DNA of 64,000 bases from Rhodococcus oryzae (GCF_005049235.1 NZ_SUMD01000013.1:62001-126000); one strand, 5' to 3'; positions 1 to 9,017 are shown, counted from the stretch's first letter. Translations and numbers: made by a program. The notes: generated by a model not told the origin, from the letters alone.

Positions 1-470
1 AGGGCATTGTCGGTGGCCACGACACCGAACGACAGGTAGCAGACGGTCAGCCACCCGAACCCCCAGCCGATCTTCGGGTTGGCCAGGCGGGAGGCCCATT
101 GGTAGGTGGAGCCGCTGAGCGGGATGCGGGCCGCGAACTGCGCATACACCAAGGCCACCAGGATCTGCCCGACCACCGCCATCACCCAGAGCCAGATCCC
201 GACCGGCCCCGCATTCTGCAGCACGTCGTCGTAGGTCCCGAAGATGCCGACCGCGACAGAGATGAAGGCGAACGAGATCGCGAACACCTGAAAGGAACCG
301 AGCGTCCGCTTCAGTTCCTGGTGGTATCCACCACTCTCGACGGAACTCTCGGCGTCTGCCGCGCCTGCCGCAGCTTCGACCATCTCGGCCACCCCACCTT
401 CCGTCGGAAACCCGCGGGAGCTGTCGTGACAGGCCTCCGGGAGGTCAGCAGCGAGACCGGTCCGTTTCAT
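1..470 (-). CDS. APC-family amino-acid permease, N-terminal part only
   Basis: Reading from position 470 toward 1 gives an open frame of about 156 residues that runs off the window edge, so the C-terminal two thirds or more are missing. A polar tail of about 58 residues precedes three hydrophobic segments (near residues 60-80, 91-112 and 135-154). Between the second and third lies RIPLSGSTYQW, the P-x-SG-x-Y motif of the amino acid-polyamine-organocation superfamily. The protein should import an amino acid or amine across the cytoplasmic membrane; the substrate cannot be told. The start at 470 has GGAGG a few bases upstream. An in-frame ATG at 383 would give a shorter tail and is possible. 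It is divergent from the hydrolase gene that follows. Confidence 0.8.
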   Translation of the reverse strand, partial: MKRTGLAADLPEACHDSSRGFPTEGGVAEMVEAAAGAADAESSVESGGYHQELKRTLGSFQVFAISFAFISVAVGIFGTYDDVLQNAGPVGIWLWVMAVVGQILVALVYAQFAARIPLSGSTYQWASRLANPKIGWGFGWLTVCYLSFGVVATDNA

Positions 471-550
471 CGTCCTCCGATCGGGTACGGATGTCAGCGT
501 TGATTCGGGCTCCTAAACACTCTGGTCCGGTACGCGATAGCGTCGAGGTC

Positions 551-1186
551 ATGACCGATCTGTTCGAACGCGAGGGTGTGAGCGGCGTTCTCCATCGGCC
601 CGCCGGGGATCCGGTCGGCGCCCTTCTGCTCGCACACGGCGCTGGTGGTAACCGCGACGCCAAGATGTTGCAGCGGGCGGCAACGGAATTCGCGGAGCAC
701 GGACTGCTCGTGCTCCGCTACGACCTGCCGTTCCGCCAGCGCAGGCCGAAAGGCCCGCCGAGTCCGTCCACCGCGGACGGCGATCGCGAGGGCATCGCGG
801 CAGCCGGGGCCGCGGTACGCGAACTCTGTTCGGGCCCAGTGATTCTCGGCGGACACTCCTACGGTGGCCGGCAGTCCACCATGCTGGCGGCAGAGCATCC
901 CGAGTCCTGCGACGGACTGCTGCTGTTCTCGTATCCGCTGCACCCGCCGGGAAAGCCGGAGAAGGCGAGGACCGCCCACCTGCCGGACCTGCGCGTTCCG
1001 TGCGTGTTCGTGCACGGCAGCAGGGACCCGTTCGGAAGCCCGGAGGAGATGCGCGCGGCCCTCGAACTGGTGCCGACACCGACGCGACTGGTGCTCGTCG
1101 TGGGCACCGGCCACGACCTCGCCCCGGACAAGAGCGCGGCCGCGCCGCTTGCGGTCGAGGCCGCCGCCGAGCTGTTCGGCTTCTGA
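551..1186 (+). CDS. alpha/beta hydrolase of the KANL3/Tex30-like type
   Basis: A 211-residue cytoplasmic alpha/beta hydrolase. LLLAHGAGGNRD near residues 26-36 is the oxyanion-hole strand, GHSYGG at 101-106 carries the likely nucleophile Ser103, VHGSRDPFG near 154-162 the likely acid Asp159, and GTGHDL near 186-190 the His188. Single-domain proteins of this shape belong to the KANL3/Tex30 or dienelactone-hydrolase-like group, and the natural substrate is unknown. I chose ATG 551, with GAGG just upstream, over in-frame ATG 491, because the 20 extra residues do not look like a hydrolase N-terminus. The gene converges on the Nudix gene with only 6 bp between stops. Confidence 0.82.
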   Translation: MTDLFEREGVSGVLHRPAGDPVGALLLAHGAGGNRDAKMLQRAATEFAEHGLLVLRYDLPFRQRRPKGPPSPSTADGDREGIAAAGAAVRELCSGPVILGGHSYGGRQSTMLAAEHPESCDGLLLFSYPLHPPGKPEKARTAHLPDLRVPCVFVHGSRDPFGSPEEMRAALELVPTPTRLVLVVGTGHDLAPDKSAAAPLAVEAAAELFGF

Positions 1187-1192
1187 GCTGAC

Positions 1193-1741
1193 CTAGCGAC
1201 CCGTCGCCCACCCGAGCGAGGCACCGAGCAGGGCACGGCTGTGCGGCGCGAACGGCCACGCCGGGTCCACGAGGCGACGCCGCAGGCTCGACTCGGTCCA
1301 CCACCCGCCGTCGGCGATCTCCTTGTCCTGGTGCCGGATCGGACCGTCGTACCGCCCCTCGAACGCGTGGAGGTGGCACCGCAGCGGTCGTCCCGCCCTG
1401 CTCCCGTCCCAGGAGATGCGCGCCAGCGGCGACAGCCTGACGCCGGTGACCCCGAGTTCCTCCCCCAGCTCGCGGCGGGCGGTCTGCTCGGGGCTCTCCC
1501 CGGGGTCGACCCCACCGCCCGCGATGCAGTCGTGCAATCCCCCGAACACCTCCTTGTTGTGCGAGCGGCGATGCACGTAGATCCACCTTCCGTCGAGGGA
1601 CCTCAGCAGGACCCCCGCGCTGGCCAGCCACAGTCCTTCCGCGAACACCCGGGACCTGGGCGCGGTGCCGATCTCGCGGCCCGTGTCGTCGAAAGTCGCC
1701 AGCACCTCGTCCCTGGACCGCAGTTCGGTGCGCTCACTCAT
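1193..1741 (-). CDS. Nudix hydrolase, translationally coupled to dxs
   Basis: A 182-residue protein with a complete Nudix box at about residues 76-98 (G-x5-E-x7-REL-x-EE-x-G-V), the Mg-binding catalytic loop that hydrolyses nucleoside-diphosphate-linked substrates. The preceding VHRRSHNKEVFGGLHD segment resembles the YfcD-like branch, which is also related to isopentenyl-diphosphate isomerase. The ATG at 1741 overlaps the dxs stop by 8 bp, so the two genes are probably co-translated. A role linked to isoprenoid precursors is tempting, but only the neighbourhood supports it. An upstream in-frame start at 1843 lies deep inside dxs and was rejected. Confidence 0.88.
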   Translation of the reverse strand: MSERTELRSRDEVLATFDDTGREIGTAPRSRVFAEGLWLASAGVLLRSLDGRWIYVHRRSHNKEVFGGLHDCIAGGGVDPGESPEQTARRELGEELGVTGVRLSPLARISWDGSRAGRPLRCHLHAFEGRYDGPIRHQDKEIADGGWWTESSLRRRLVDPAWPFAPHSRALLGASLGWATGR

Positions 1742-3650
1742 GCGCGGGATCACCCGCCTGACCCGACGGCCGGGCGAGCAGTCGCGCCGCGGCGGCCGCG
1801 ATCCGTTCCGCCGTGAGCCCGTACTGCGCCAGCAGGTCCCCACGCCCGCCGTGATCGATGAAGGCGCGCGGGAGGCCTAGTGGCAGAAGGGGCGTCGCCA
1901 CGTGTTCGTCGGCGCAGGCCTCCAGGAGAAGTGCCCCCATGCCCCCGGAGCGGGCGGCATCCTCGACCGTGACGACGATGCGGTGACGCGCGGCCAGCTC
2001 GATCAGGGCCGGGCTGATCGGGGTGATCCAGCGCGGATCCACCACCGTGGCTCCGATCCCGGAGCCGTGCAGGAGGGCCGCGGCATCGAGGCACGGACCG
2101 ACCATCGCCCCGGCGGCGACCAGCAGCACCTCCGGCGACCCGCTCCCGGACGAGTACACGATGTCAAGACCGTCCACCCGGTCGATCGCCGGGATATCGG
2201 TCCCCACAGTCGCTTTCGGATAGCGAATCACCGTCGGCCCACGATCGTCGGCGACGGCCTCGTTGAGGAGCTCGCGCAGGGAGGCGGGATCGCGCGGCGC
2301 CGCCACGCGCAACCCGGGTACCACGCTCAGGATCCCGGTGTCCCACATGCCGTGGTGGGAGGCGCCGTCGGGTCCGGTGATGCCTGCCCGGTCCAGCACG
2401 AAGGTGACCGGCTGCTGCTGCAGCGCCACGTCCATCAACACCTGGTCGAAGGCCCGGTTGAGGAAGGTGGCGTAGAGGCACACCACGGGGTGCAGTCCCC
2501 CCATCGCCAGGCCCGCGGCCGAGCACACGGCATGCTGTTCGGCGATTCCCACGTCGAAGACCCGGTCGGGAAACGTCCGGGCGAAGGGGCCGAGGCCGAC
2601 CGGGTTCGTCATCGCCGCGGTCACGCAGACCACGTCAGGACGACGCTCGCCGATCCGCACGATCTCCTCGCCGAAAACACCTGTCCACGTTGGCTTTCCC
2701 GGCGCCTTTGCGGCCCCCGTCGCGGGGTCGAGCACCCCGATGCCGTGCATCCGGTCGGCGTCATCGGTTTCCGCAGGCCCGTAGCCCTTGCCCTTGGCGG
2801 TGACGACGTGCACGAGAACCGGTCGGCCGAGCGAGCAGGCGTGGTCGAACGCGGACTCGAGGGCCGCCACATCGTGGCCGTCGACGGGCCCGATGTAGGC
2901 GAGACCGAGGTGCTCGAACACGGTGTTCGCGACCCATCGGGGAGCAGGCGCCGGCCAGGTCGCGGAGGAGTCCTCGGGGCGAGTTCTCCGCAACGCGCCC
3001 AGATGAGCCGCCAGGCCCCCGACCGTGGGGTCGTAGGAGCGGCCGTTGTCGTTGAGCACCACCACCACGGACCGATCCGATCCCGGGACGGACAGGTTGT
3101 TGAGTCCTTCCCAGGCGAGGCCGCCGGTCATCCCACCGTCCCCGATCACCGCGACGACCCGGCGCCCCTCCTCGCCCCGCAGCTGGAACGCCTTGGCCAG
3201 TCCGTCGGCGTAGGAGAGCGCGGTCGAGGCGTGCGAGTTCTCCACAGTGTCGTGCGCCGACTCGCCCCGGCTCGGGTAGCCCGACAGTCCGCCCTCCTGG
3301 CGCAGCCCGCCGAAGTCGGCACCGCGCCCGGTCAGGATCTTGTGGACATAGGTCTGGTGTCCGGTGTCGAAGATCAGGGCGTCGCGCGGCGAGTCGAAGG
3401 CCCGGTGCAGGGCGACGGTCAGCTCGACGACCCCCAGGTTCCCGCCGAGATGCCCGCCGGTGGCACACACCTTGTGGATCAGGAAGTCCCGGATCTGCGC
3501 GCACAGCTCGGCGATCTCAGCGGGATCGAGGCCCCGGATGTCACCGGGACCGGTGAGCCTCGCGAGCAACGGCCACGCACCGAGATCACCCGCATCTACC
3601 GCGGTGTTCCGGGCGACCGCCGACGCGCCGGCAGGCAAGCCGACGGCCAC
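1734..3650 (-). CDS. dxs: 1-deoxy-D-xylulose-5-phosphate synthase (paralog-like)
   Basis: This 638-residue thiamine-diphosphate enzyme condenses pyruvate and glyceraldehyde-3-phosphate in the first step of the MEP isoprenoid pathway. Visible motifs are GGHLGGNLG near 65-73, GHQTYVHK at 97-104, the ThDP/Mg motif GDGG...NN at about 170-185, the catalytic Glu in GIAEQHA near 371, and DRAGITGPDGASHH in the pyrimidine domain. From memory, the linker after the ThDP domain is about 35 residues shorter than in housekeeping mycobacterial Dxs1 and the N-terminus is about 28 residues longer, so this may be a second DXS. The start is GTG 3650. TTG inside the first 30 residues (near LLARL) would remove the extension. 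The Nudix gene follows with an 8-bp overlap. Confidence 0.93.
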   Translation of the reverse strand: MAVGLPAGASAVARNTAVDAGDLGAWPLLARLTGPGDIRGLDPAEIAELCAQIRDFLIHKVCATGGHLGGNLGVVELTVALHRAFDSPRDALIFDTGHQTYVHKILTGRGADFGGLRQEGGLSGYPSRGESAHDTVENSHASTALSYADGLAKAFQLRGEEGRRVVAVIGDGGMTGGLAWEGLNNLSVPGSDRSVVVVLNDNGRSYDPTVGGLAAHLGALRRTRPEDSSATWPAPAPRWVANTVFEHLGLAYIGPVDGHDVAALESAFDHACSLGRPVLVHVVTAKGKGYGPAETDDADRMHGIGVLDPATGAAKAPGKPTWTGVFGEEIVRIGERRPDVVCVTAAMTNPVGLGPFARTFPDRVFDVGIAEQHAVCSAAGLAMGGLHPVVCLYATFLNRAFDQVLMDVALQQQPVTFVLDRAGITGPDGASHHGMWDTGILSVVPGLRVAAPRDPASLRELLNEAVADDRGPTVIRYPKATVGTDIPAIDRVDGLDIVYSSGSGSPEVLLVAAGAMVGPCLDAAALLHGSGIGATVVDPRWITPISPALIELAARHRIVVTVEDAARSGGMGALLLEACADEHVATPLLPLGLPRAFIDHGGRGDLLAQYGLTAERIAAAAARLLARPSGQAGDPAHE

Positions 3651-3651
3651 C

Positions 3652-3717
3652 TCAGCGGCCCAGCCTCGAATCCCGGTCTCGTACGAGCGCTCCGGACAGA
3701 ACAGAACTGGTGGTCAT
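3652..3717 (-). CDS. possible 21-residue leader ORF before dxs
   Basis: An ATG at 3717, preceded by a G-rich Shine-Dalgarno-like stretch (AGGGGG, about 8 bases away), opens a 21-codon frame. It ends in TGA one base before the dxs GTG. The peptide reads MTTSSVLSGALVRDRDSRLG plus one R and has no recognisable family. Such an arrangement could couple dxs translation to a short leader by termination-reinitiation, but short ORFs arise easily by chance. Confidence 0.3.
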   Translation of the reverse strand: MTTSSVLSGALVRDRDSRLGR

Positions 3718-3979
3718 GGCAACGCCCCCTGAATCGATGTGTTCTCACATTTCCTTCAGTACGCATGTGCTCGCTAGCTGCCTGCCCACACCCCCGACAG
3801 ACGGCCGACTCACCCGACGGCCTGGCACGACCCTATTTCAGAGTTTCGCCGATTGCACACCCATCGCGCGGGACACGATTGCGCGGGGCACACGGCCGGT
3901 CCACGAAATCATTTGATCTTCAACATCTTCTGTCGGTTCGGTCTGGTCCCGACGCGCTCGATGCAGCAAAATCGACACC
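3718..3979. other. intergenic region between dxs and the SRPBCC gene
   Basis: The divergent gap between the dxs GTG and the next gene is about 330 bases including the putative leader ORF. It must hold the promoters of both directions. I see no convincing -35/-10 pair, no tRNA or riboswitch fold and no repeat. Short ATG frames across it have no family-like features. Confidence 0.5.
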
Positions 3980-4708
3980 ATGACCGAACCCGAGATCGTC
4001 ATCGAGACCACCATCGCGGCCGAGCCGGAACGCGTGTGGCGGGCGTTGCGCGATCCCGCCCTCATCCGGCGCTGGCACGGCTGGGAATACGAAGGTCCAG
4101 GCGGCCTCGATGACGAGATCCGCGAGATCTACATCGACGGCGCCGACGCGGATGCCGAGGCGCTGACGCTGACGTTCCAGGGCGGCGACCGGTTTGCCCT
4201 GAGGCCCGTCGCCGAGGGCACCGTCGTACGGATCACCCGTCCCGCCAAGGGATCCCACCCGGAGTGGGACGACTGGTACGAGGACGTCACCGAGGGCTGG
4301 ACGACGTTCCTCCAGCAACTGAAGTTCGCGCTGGAGCGGCACGATCTCGCCGAACGGCACACCCTGTACCTCGACGGCCCGACCTCGGGGGCCACGGCGA
4401 TGGAGCTGCTGGGCGTGGCGGGGATAACCGGACCGCCCGGCTCCGCGTACACCGCCCTCGTCGCGACCGGCGATGCCCTCAGCGGCACGGTGTGGTTCCG
4501 CTCGCCCAAGCAGCTCGGGCTGACCGTCGACGCCCTCGGCCCCGGCCTCCTGATCCTCGCGATCCAGCCGCAGAACGAGCAGCGCCCCGGCGGCGGCGCC
4601 CAGATCATCCTGAGCGGCTACGGCCGGGGCGCCGAGGAGTTCGAGGCCCTCGCGGACCGGTGGACCCACTGGTGGGACACCCGCGAGAATCCCGGGACCT
4701 GCTGCTAG
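3980..4708 (+). CDS. SRPBCC (AHSA1-like) domain protein
   Basis: A 242-residue protein. The first 120 or so residues show the START/Bet v1-like pattern of Activator-of-Hsp90-ATPase homologues: IETTIAAEPERVWRALRDP at the start and EGWTTFLQQLKFALE near the end of the domain. The remaining half contains a second similar-sized segment (SGATAMELLGV... to WTHWWDT) that may be a degenerate repeat of the same fold. Such proteins bind hydrophobic ligands, and no ligand can be assigned. Its stop shares CTAG with the stop of the convergent secreted-protein gene. Confidence 0.75.
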   Translation: MTEPEIVIETTIAAEPERVWRALRDPALIRRWHGWEYEGPGGLDDEIREIYIDGADADAEALTLTFQGGDRFALRPVAEGTVVRITRPAKGSHPEWDDWYEDVTEGWTTFLQQLKFALERHDLAERHTLYLDGPTSGATAMELLGVAGITGPPGSAYTALVATGDALSGTVWFRSPKQLGLTVDALGPGLLILAIQPQNEQRPGGGAQIILSGYGRGAEEFEALADRWTHWWDTRENPGTCC

Positions 4709-5343
4709 CCCATCACCATGCCCATGCTCGGCATCCAGATGGTGCTCTTGACGACGTCCTCGGGCTTCGGGCCGACCTTGTGCCAGAGCGAGCCGTAGAC
4801 CGCGCCGACGACCATGCCCTTGCCGACGTTCAGCGGGGCGGTGGAGATGACGGTGGGGACGATCTTGTTGTTCTGGTCGAGGCGGGTGATGCCGCTCGTT
4901 CCGTTGGCCAGGCTGTACCAGACCACGTTCAGCTCGGCGCCCGTCTGGTTGTCGGCGATGCTCCCCGGTCCGCCGAAGAAGCCGAAGCGGAACTCGTTGT
5001 TCATGTTGGTGGCCACCCCCGAGCCGTAGAGCTGGCCGAGGACCTCGCCGCCCTGTCCGGTGTCGGAGTAGGCGGGCACCGGGAAGATCTGCCCGGGCAG
5101 GGTGAGGACGGGCTTGCCGAGCCCCTTCGCCACGTCCTGCGGCGAGGCGATCAGCCGCTCGATCGCGGCCTCCGCGTCGGCGTTGCCCGCGGCGGCGGCG
5201 CGCAGCCCGGAGGCGGCCGCGCCGGGGTCGGCGGGCTGGGCTGCGGGTGCGGCGGTGGCCGTCCCGGTGAACAGAGCGGTCGCGGCGGCTGCGGACGTGA
5301 GGGCCACGGCAATCCGGCGGCGGACGGTGAATCGCTGCTTCAT
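4705..5343 (-). CDS. secreted protein of unknown function
   Basis: A 212-residue protein starting MKQRFTVRRRIAVALTSAAA, a typical Sec signal peptide with likely cleavage after TATAA near residue 32. AGGAG lies 6 bases before the ATG at 5343; longer upstream frames lack both signal and RBS. The mature part starts with an Ala-rich helix, then a probable beta-rich domain with many Gly, Asn and aromatic residues (NNEFRFGFFGG, NVVWYSLANG, GAVYGSLWHKV). No enzyme motif or Cys pair is seen. It is divergent from the histidine kinase, with 81 bp between starts. I do not recognise the family. Confidence 0.8.
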   Translation of the reverse strand: MKQRFTVRRRIAVALTSAAAATALFTGTATAAPAAQPADPGAAASGLRAAAAGNADAEAAIERLIASPQDVAKGLGKPVLTLPGQIFPVPAYSDTGQGGEVLGQLYGSGVATNMNNEFRFGFFGGPGSIADNQTGAELNVVWYSLANGTSGITRLDQNNKIVPTVISTAPLNVGKGMVVGAVYGSLWHKVGPKPEDVVKSTIWMPSMGMVMG

Positions 5344-5424
5344 TGAGGCTCCTTTTACCGAAGGGTTAGCTATCAAAAGCATCGGAACCGGTCTGTTTCC
5401 GTTACAGCGACTACGCTGCCGCTC

Positions 5425-7053
5425 ATGGTCGAAATTCCAGCCGACGGCCTGAATGCCCTGCTCAGCGACGTCCACGAACGGCTGAGCGAGGTCGTCACGT
5501 CGCCCGAGAAACTGCGCGATCTGCTCCGCGCGACCCTCGTGGTGGGGGCGGGGCTCGAACTCGACCCCACCCTGCAGCGGATCGTGCAGGCGGCCACCCA
5601 GCTCCTCGGCGCCCGGTACGGCGCACTCGGGGTCCGGGCACCCGGCGGCGGGCTGTCGGAGTTCGTCTACGAGGGGATCGACGCGGGCGAACGCGCGACG
5701 ATGGGACACCTTCCCGAGGGCCGGGGGCTACTCGGACTGCTCATCGACGACCCCCGGCCCGTTCGCATCCGCGAACTCGACCGGCACGCGGCCTCTGTCG
5801 GGTTCCCGCCGAACCATCCGCCGATGAGCAGCTTCCTCGGCGTCCCGATCATCGTCCGGGGCCGGGCGTTCGGCAGCATCTACCTCACCGAGAAGCGGGA
5901 CGCGCCGGAGTTCACCGACGAGGACGAGGTGATCCTCACGGTGCTCGCCGAGTCCGCCGCGCTCGCCGTCGACAACGCGCGGCTGTTCGAGGAGTCCCGC
6001 ACCAGGGAGCGCTGGCTGCGCGCGGTGGCGGCGATCAACTCGAGCCTGCTGATCGGCGGGTCCGTCCCGGAGACCCTCGACCTGCTGGTGCGGCGGGTCC
6101 GGGAGCTGACCTCGGCGGCGGCGGTCACGCTGCTCGATGCCTCGTCCGGCACCGCGATCATCGCGGCCACCACCGACCACCGGCGGGGCGAAGGGACGCC
6201 CGACCTCGCAGGCGCGCCGGTCGAGGAGGCGCTCCGGACCGGCCGGGGCCAGCTCACCGAGCCCGCCTCGGGGTCAGGTCCGGCGGCGATCCTTCCCGTG
6301 TCCGGGCCGCAGCACATCGAGGGCGCGCTGGTGGTGACCCGGGGAGCGGGCGCACACGCCTGGGAGCCCGACGAGCTCAGCAGGCTGGCCTCGATGGCGG
6401 ACCTGGCCGCGGTCGCGCTGGAGTTCGCGCACCGGCAGCGTCAGCAGCGACTGCTGGACGTGCTCGCCGACCGCGACCGCATCGCCAGGGACCTGCACGA
6501 CAATGTCATCCAGCGCCTGTTCGCCACCGGCATGAGCCTGCAGAGCATCGCCCTGCCCGCGCCCGACGGCGAGGTGCTGGCCAGGTCCGTCGAGCAGCTC
6601 GACCGGACCGTGCGGGAGATCCGCACCACCATCTTCGACCTACAGACCGGCGACACCGCCACCCCTGCGAGTCTGCGCAGGCGCCTGCTCGATGTGATCG
6701 GCGAGGTCACCCCGCAGTCCGCGATCACCCCCACGGTCCAGTTCTCGGGACCGATCGACACCCTGGTCCCGGCACCGGTCCACCCGCACGCCGAGGCGGT
6801 GCTGCGGGAGGGACTGAGCAACGCCCGGCGGCATGCGAGCGCCTCGTCGATAGCCGTATCCATCACCGCCGCAGAAGAATTCACGATCGCGATCACCGAT
6901 GACGGGGTCGGCATGTCCGGCGACGAGCCACGCAGCGGACTGGCCAACCTGGACCGTCGCGCGGCCACCTGCGCCGGTCGGTGTGAGGTGACCGCGGCCG
7001 TCGGCGGCGGAACCGTCCTGACCTGGAGAGTCCCGATGGGCGCGGCGGGCTAG
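5425..7053 (+). CDS. DosS/DosT-like haem-GAF sensor histidine kinase
   Basis: A 542-residue cytoplasmic kinase with GAF-A (about 40-190), GAF-B (about 205-335), a dimerisation/phosphoacceptor helix with [12 protein letters not shown] (His358), and a HATPase domain ending in [10 protein letters not shown]...GLANLDRRA. In GAF-A, PPNHPPM places His131 exactly 22 residues before Tyr153 of GSIYLTEK. That is the spacing of the haem ligand His149 and distal Tyr171 of M. tuberculosis DosS. It therefore probably binds haem and senses O2, NO or CO. The stop overlaps the convergent regulator gene by 4 bp. A TACGCT -10-like hexamer at 5412-5417 just before the ATG hints at a leaderless mRNA. Confidence 0.92.
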   Translation: MVEIPADGLNALLSDVHERLSEVVTSPEKLRDLLRATLVVGAGLELDPTLQRIVQAATQLLGARYGALGVRAPGGGLSEFVYEGIDAGERATMGHLPEGRGLLGLLIDDPRPVRIRELDRHAASVGFPPNHPPMSSFLGVPIIVRGRAFGSIYLTEKRDAPEFTDEDEVILTVLAESAALAVDNARLFEESRTRERWLRAVAAINSSLLIGGSVPETLDLLVRRVRELTSAAAVTLLDASSGTAIIAATTDHRRGEGTPDLAGAPVEEALRTGRGQLTEPASGSGPAAILPVSGPQHIEGALVVTRGAGAHAWEPDELSRLASMADLAAVALEFAHRQRQQRLLDVLADRDRIARDLHDNVIQRLFATGMSLQSIALPAPDGEVLARSVEQLDRTVREIRTTIFDLQTGDTATPASLRRRLLDVIGEVTPQSAITPTVQFSGPIDTLVPAPVHPHAEAVLREGLSNARRHASASSIAVSITAAEEFTIAITDDGVGMSGDEPRSGLANLDRRAATCAGRCEVTAAVGGGTVLTWRVPMGAAG

Positions 7054-7700
7054 CGGTCCCGTCCCGGCCGGCCCCGCAGCTCGGTGGCCAGCACGGCGGC
7101 CTGGGTCCGGCGCTGCATGCCGAGCTTCGCGAGAATTCTGGACACGTAGTTCTTCACCGTCTTCTCAGCCAGGAACAGGCGCCCGCCGATCTCCCGGTTC
7201 GTCAGCCCCTCACCGATGAGCTCGAACACGGCCCGCTCCTGCTCCGACAGCTCGGACACCGCGGCGCCCTGATCGCGTTGCGCGCGGATCCGGCCCAGCA
7301 CCGCGGCGGTGGCGTCGGCGTCGATCAGGGAGCCGCCCGCGCCGACCGTCCGGATGGCCGCGACCAGGTCCGTGCCGAGGATCTGCTTGAGCAGGTACCC
7401 CGAGGCACCCGCCATCACCGCGTCGAACAGCGCCTCGTCGTCCGAGTAGGAGGTGAGCATCAGGCAGCGCAGGTCCGGCTGCGCCGAGCGCAGGTCCCGG
7501 CACAGCTCGACGCCGCTGCCGTCGGGCAAACGCACGTCGAGGACCGCGACGTCGACCTCCGCCTTCGGCACAGCCACCAGCGCCTCACCCACCGAGGCCG
7601 CCTCGCCGACGACGGTGAAGTCGGGGACGCCCGCGAGCAGGTCCACCAGGCCGCGGCGGACGATCTCGTGGTCGTCGACCAGGAAGATCCGCATGCTCAT
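7050..7700 (-). CDS. DosR/DevR-like NarL-family response regulator
   Basis: A 216-residue regulator with a receiver domain at 1-120 (acidic pocket VDDHE, phospho-acceptor Asp55 in LDVRLPDG, Thr83, Lys105) and a LuxR-type HTH at about 151-208. The recognition region [20 protein letters not shown] is nearly identical to that remembered for M. tuberculosis DosR, which drives the hypoxia/NO dormancy regulon. It is the obvious partner of the kinase at 5425-7053, although the two genes converge instead of forming an operon. ATG 7700 is preferred; ATG 7694 is two codons downstream. A candidate DosR box lies just upstream, in the shared promoter region with the desaturase. Confidence 0.92.
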   Translation of the reverse strand: MSMRIFLVDDHEIVRRGLVDLLAGVPDFTVVGEAASVGEALVAVPKAEVDVAVLDVRLPDGSGVELCRDLRSAQPDLRCLMLTSYSDDEALFDAVMAGASGYLLKQILGTDLVAAIRTVGAGGSLIDADATAAVLGRIRAQRDQGAAVSELSEQERAVFELIGEGLTNREIGGRLFLAEKTVKNYVSRILAKLGMQRRTQAAVLATELRGRPGRDR

Positions 7701-7718
7701 GGCATCGATCCCAGCACA

Positions 7719-7738
7719 TCGGGGACCTTCGGCCCTAG
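7719..7738. promoter_or_regulatory. candidate DosR box upstream of the desaturase and dosR-like genes
   Basis: The 20 bases tcggggaccttcggccctag match the DosR consensus TTSGGGACTWWAGTCCCSAA at 14 of 20 positions, including GGGAC in the left half and CCC in the right half. The site lies 65 bp upstream of the desaturase GTG and 19 bp upstream of the regulator ATG, so it could serve both promoters. GC-rich sequence raises the chance of a false hit. Confidence 0.5.
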
Positions 7739-7802
7739 CCCGGCCCGCCCGGCCCCGGGAATCCTTGACGCGGACCACCGGCACTGCGAATGGGGATCGA
7801 CC

Positions 7803-8759
7803 GTGACCCGCGAACTGACCGAGCTCGAATTGCTGCACGAACTGGAGGCCGTGGCCGAGGAGAACGTGCATCGACACCTGTCGATGACCAAGGACTGGCA
7901 CCCGCACGACTACGTGCCGTGGGACGCCGGGCAGAACTTCGCCGCACTCGGTGGCATCGACTGGGACCCCGGCCAGTCCACCCTCAGCGACACCGCCAGG
8001 GCGGCGATGATCACGAACCTGCTCACCGAGGACAACCTGCCCTCGTACCACCGCGAGATCGCCGAGCACTTCTCCCTCGACGGGGCCTGGGGCACCTGGG
8101 TGGGCCGGTGGACGGCGGAGGAGAACAAGCACTCGATCGTCATGCGGGACTATCTGGTGGTCACCAGGGGCGTCGACCCGGTGGCGCTGGAGAACGCCCG
8201 GATGACCCACATGACCAACGGATTCGCGCCCGGCGGGAACGCCGGGCTGCTCGACTCGGTCTCGTACGTGACGTTCCAGGAGCTGGCGACCCGGGTCTCG
8301 CACCGCAACACCGGCAAGGCCTGTGGTGACCCGATCGCGGACCGCATGCTCGCCCGCGTCGCGGCCGACGAGAACCTGCACATGATGTTCTATCGCAACA
8401 TCTGCGGTGCCGCCCTCGATGTGTCCCCCGATCAGACCATCCGGGCGATCACCAAGGTGCTGACCAACTTCCGGATGCCGGGATCCGGTATGCCGGGCTT
8501 CCGCCGCAACGCGGTACTGATCGCGAAGGGCGGTATCTACGACCTCCGTCAGCACCTCGACGACGTGGTCATGCCCGTGTTGCGCACCTGGAAGATCTTC
8601 GAGCGCAACGACTTCACTGCGGAGGGTGAGGAACAGCGCGAACGGCTGGAGCGATTTCTCGTCGGCCTGCAGACTGACGCGGAGCGATTCGAGGATGCCC
8701 GCGATCGTGCGCTCGCGCGCGCGGCCGCCCGCGACGAGGAGAAGGAGTCCGTGCGATGA
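7803..8759 (+). CDS. acyl-[acyl-carrier-protein] desaturase, DesA-type
   Basis: A 318-residue soluble di-iron desaturase. The two (D/E)ExxH iron-binding motifs are EENKH at 106-110 and DENLH at 189-193, with a further Glu in TEDNLPSYH near 76 expected to complete the site. The family inserts a cis double bond into ACP-bound fatty acids using O2 and reduced ferredoxin. GTG 7803 is chosen for its GGGGA Shine-Dalgarno six bases upstream; the frame is open farther 5' but lies antisense to the regulator there. The last 4 bp (ATGA) overlap the next gene. A candidate DosR box upstream and the neighbours suggest lipid remodelling under hypoxia (inference). Confidence 0.9.
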   Translation: MTRELTELELLHELEAVAEENVHRHLSMTKDWHPHDYVPWDAGQNFAALGGIDWDPGQSTLSDTARAAMITNLLTEDNLPSYHREIAEHFSLDGAWGTWVGRWTAEENKHSIVMRDYLVVTRGVDPVALENARMTHMTNGFAPGGNAGLLDSVSYVTFQELATRVSHRNTGKACGDPIADRMLARVAADENLHMMFYRNICGAALDVSPDQTIRAITKVLTNFRMPGSGMPGFRRNAVLIAKGGIYDLRQHLDDVVMPVLRTWKIFERNDFTAEGEEQRERLERFLVGLQTDAERFEDARDRALARAAARDEEKESVR

Positions 8760-8992
8760 CCGAGACGTCGGCGATGTTCGACGCGGTGCTGGAGATGGCC
8801 GCGGCCGCCAAGCGCGGCAACATCATGCGGTGGACGGAGGCGAAGACCACCCAGCATCAGTCGGAGGGCCTCGCGTTCATGAACTCGGTGCTGCTCGGCG
8901 TGCTCATCGAGAACGACGCCGTCCGTCGCGGGGTGCACCCGGCCGACGCGTGGGCCCAGCTGCGCGCGGGCGGTCTGGCGGACTTCGGCTGA
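8756..8992 (+). CDS. 78-residue hypothetical protein coupled to the desaturase
   Basis: A small soluble protein of 78 residues whose ATG overlaps the desaturase stop as ATGA, so it is probably co-translated. It is largely helical by composition: a first helix with Ala/Glu/Lys ([21 protein letters not shown]), a central hydrophobic stretch [17 protein letters not shown], and a C-terminus rich in Ala and Gly. It has no Cys and no recognised domain. The tight coupling suggests a partner or stability factor of the desaturase. Confidence 0.7.
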   Translation: MTETSAMFDAVLEMAAAAKRGNIMRWTEAKTTQHQSEGLAFMNSVLLGVLIENDAVRRGVHPADAWAQLRAGGLADFG

Positions 8993-9017
8993 AGCCCCGA
9001 CCGCCCGCGGCTGGCGG

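Noticed and set aside
4705-7053. The shared CTAG at two convergent stop pairs (4705-4708 and 7050-7053) as a signal.
   Set aside because: TAG on both strands in convergent genes with a 4-bp overlap necessarily gives CTAG. Two cases are not evidence of function.
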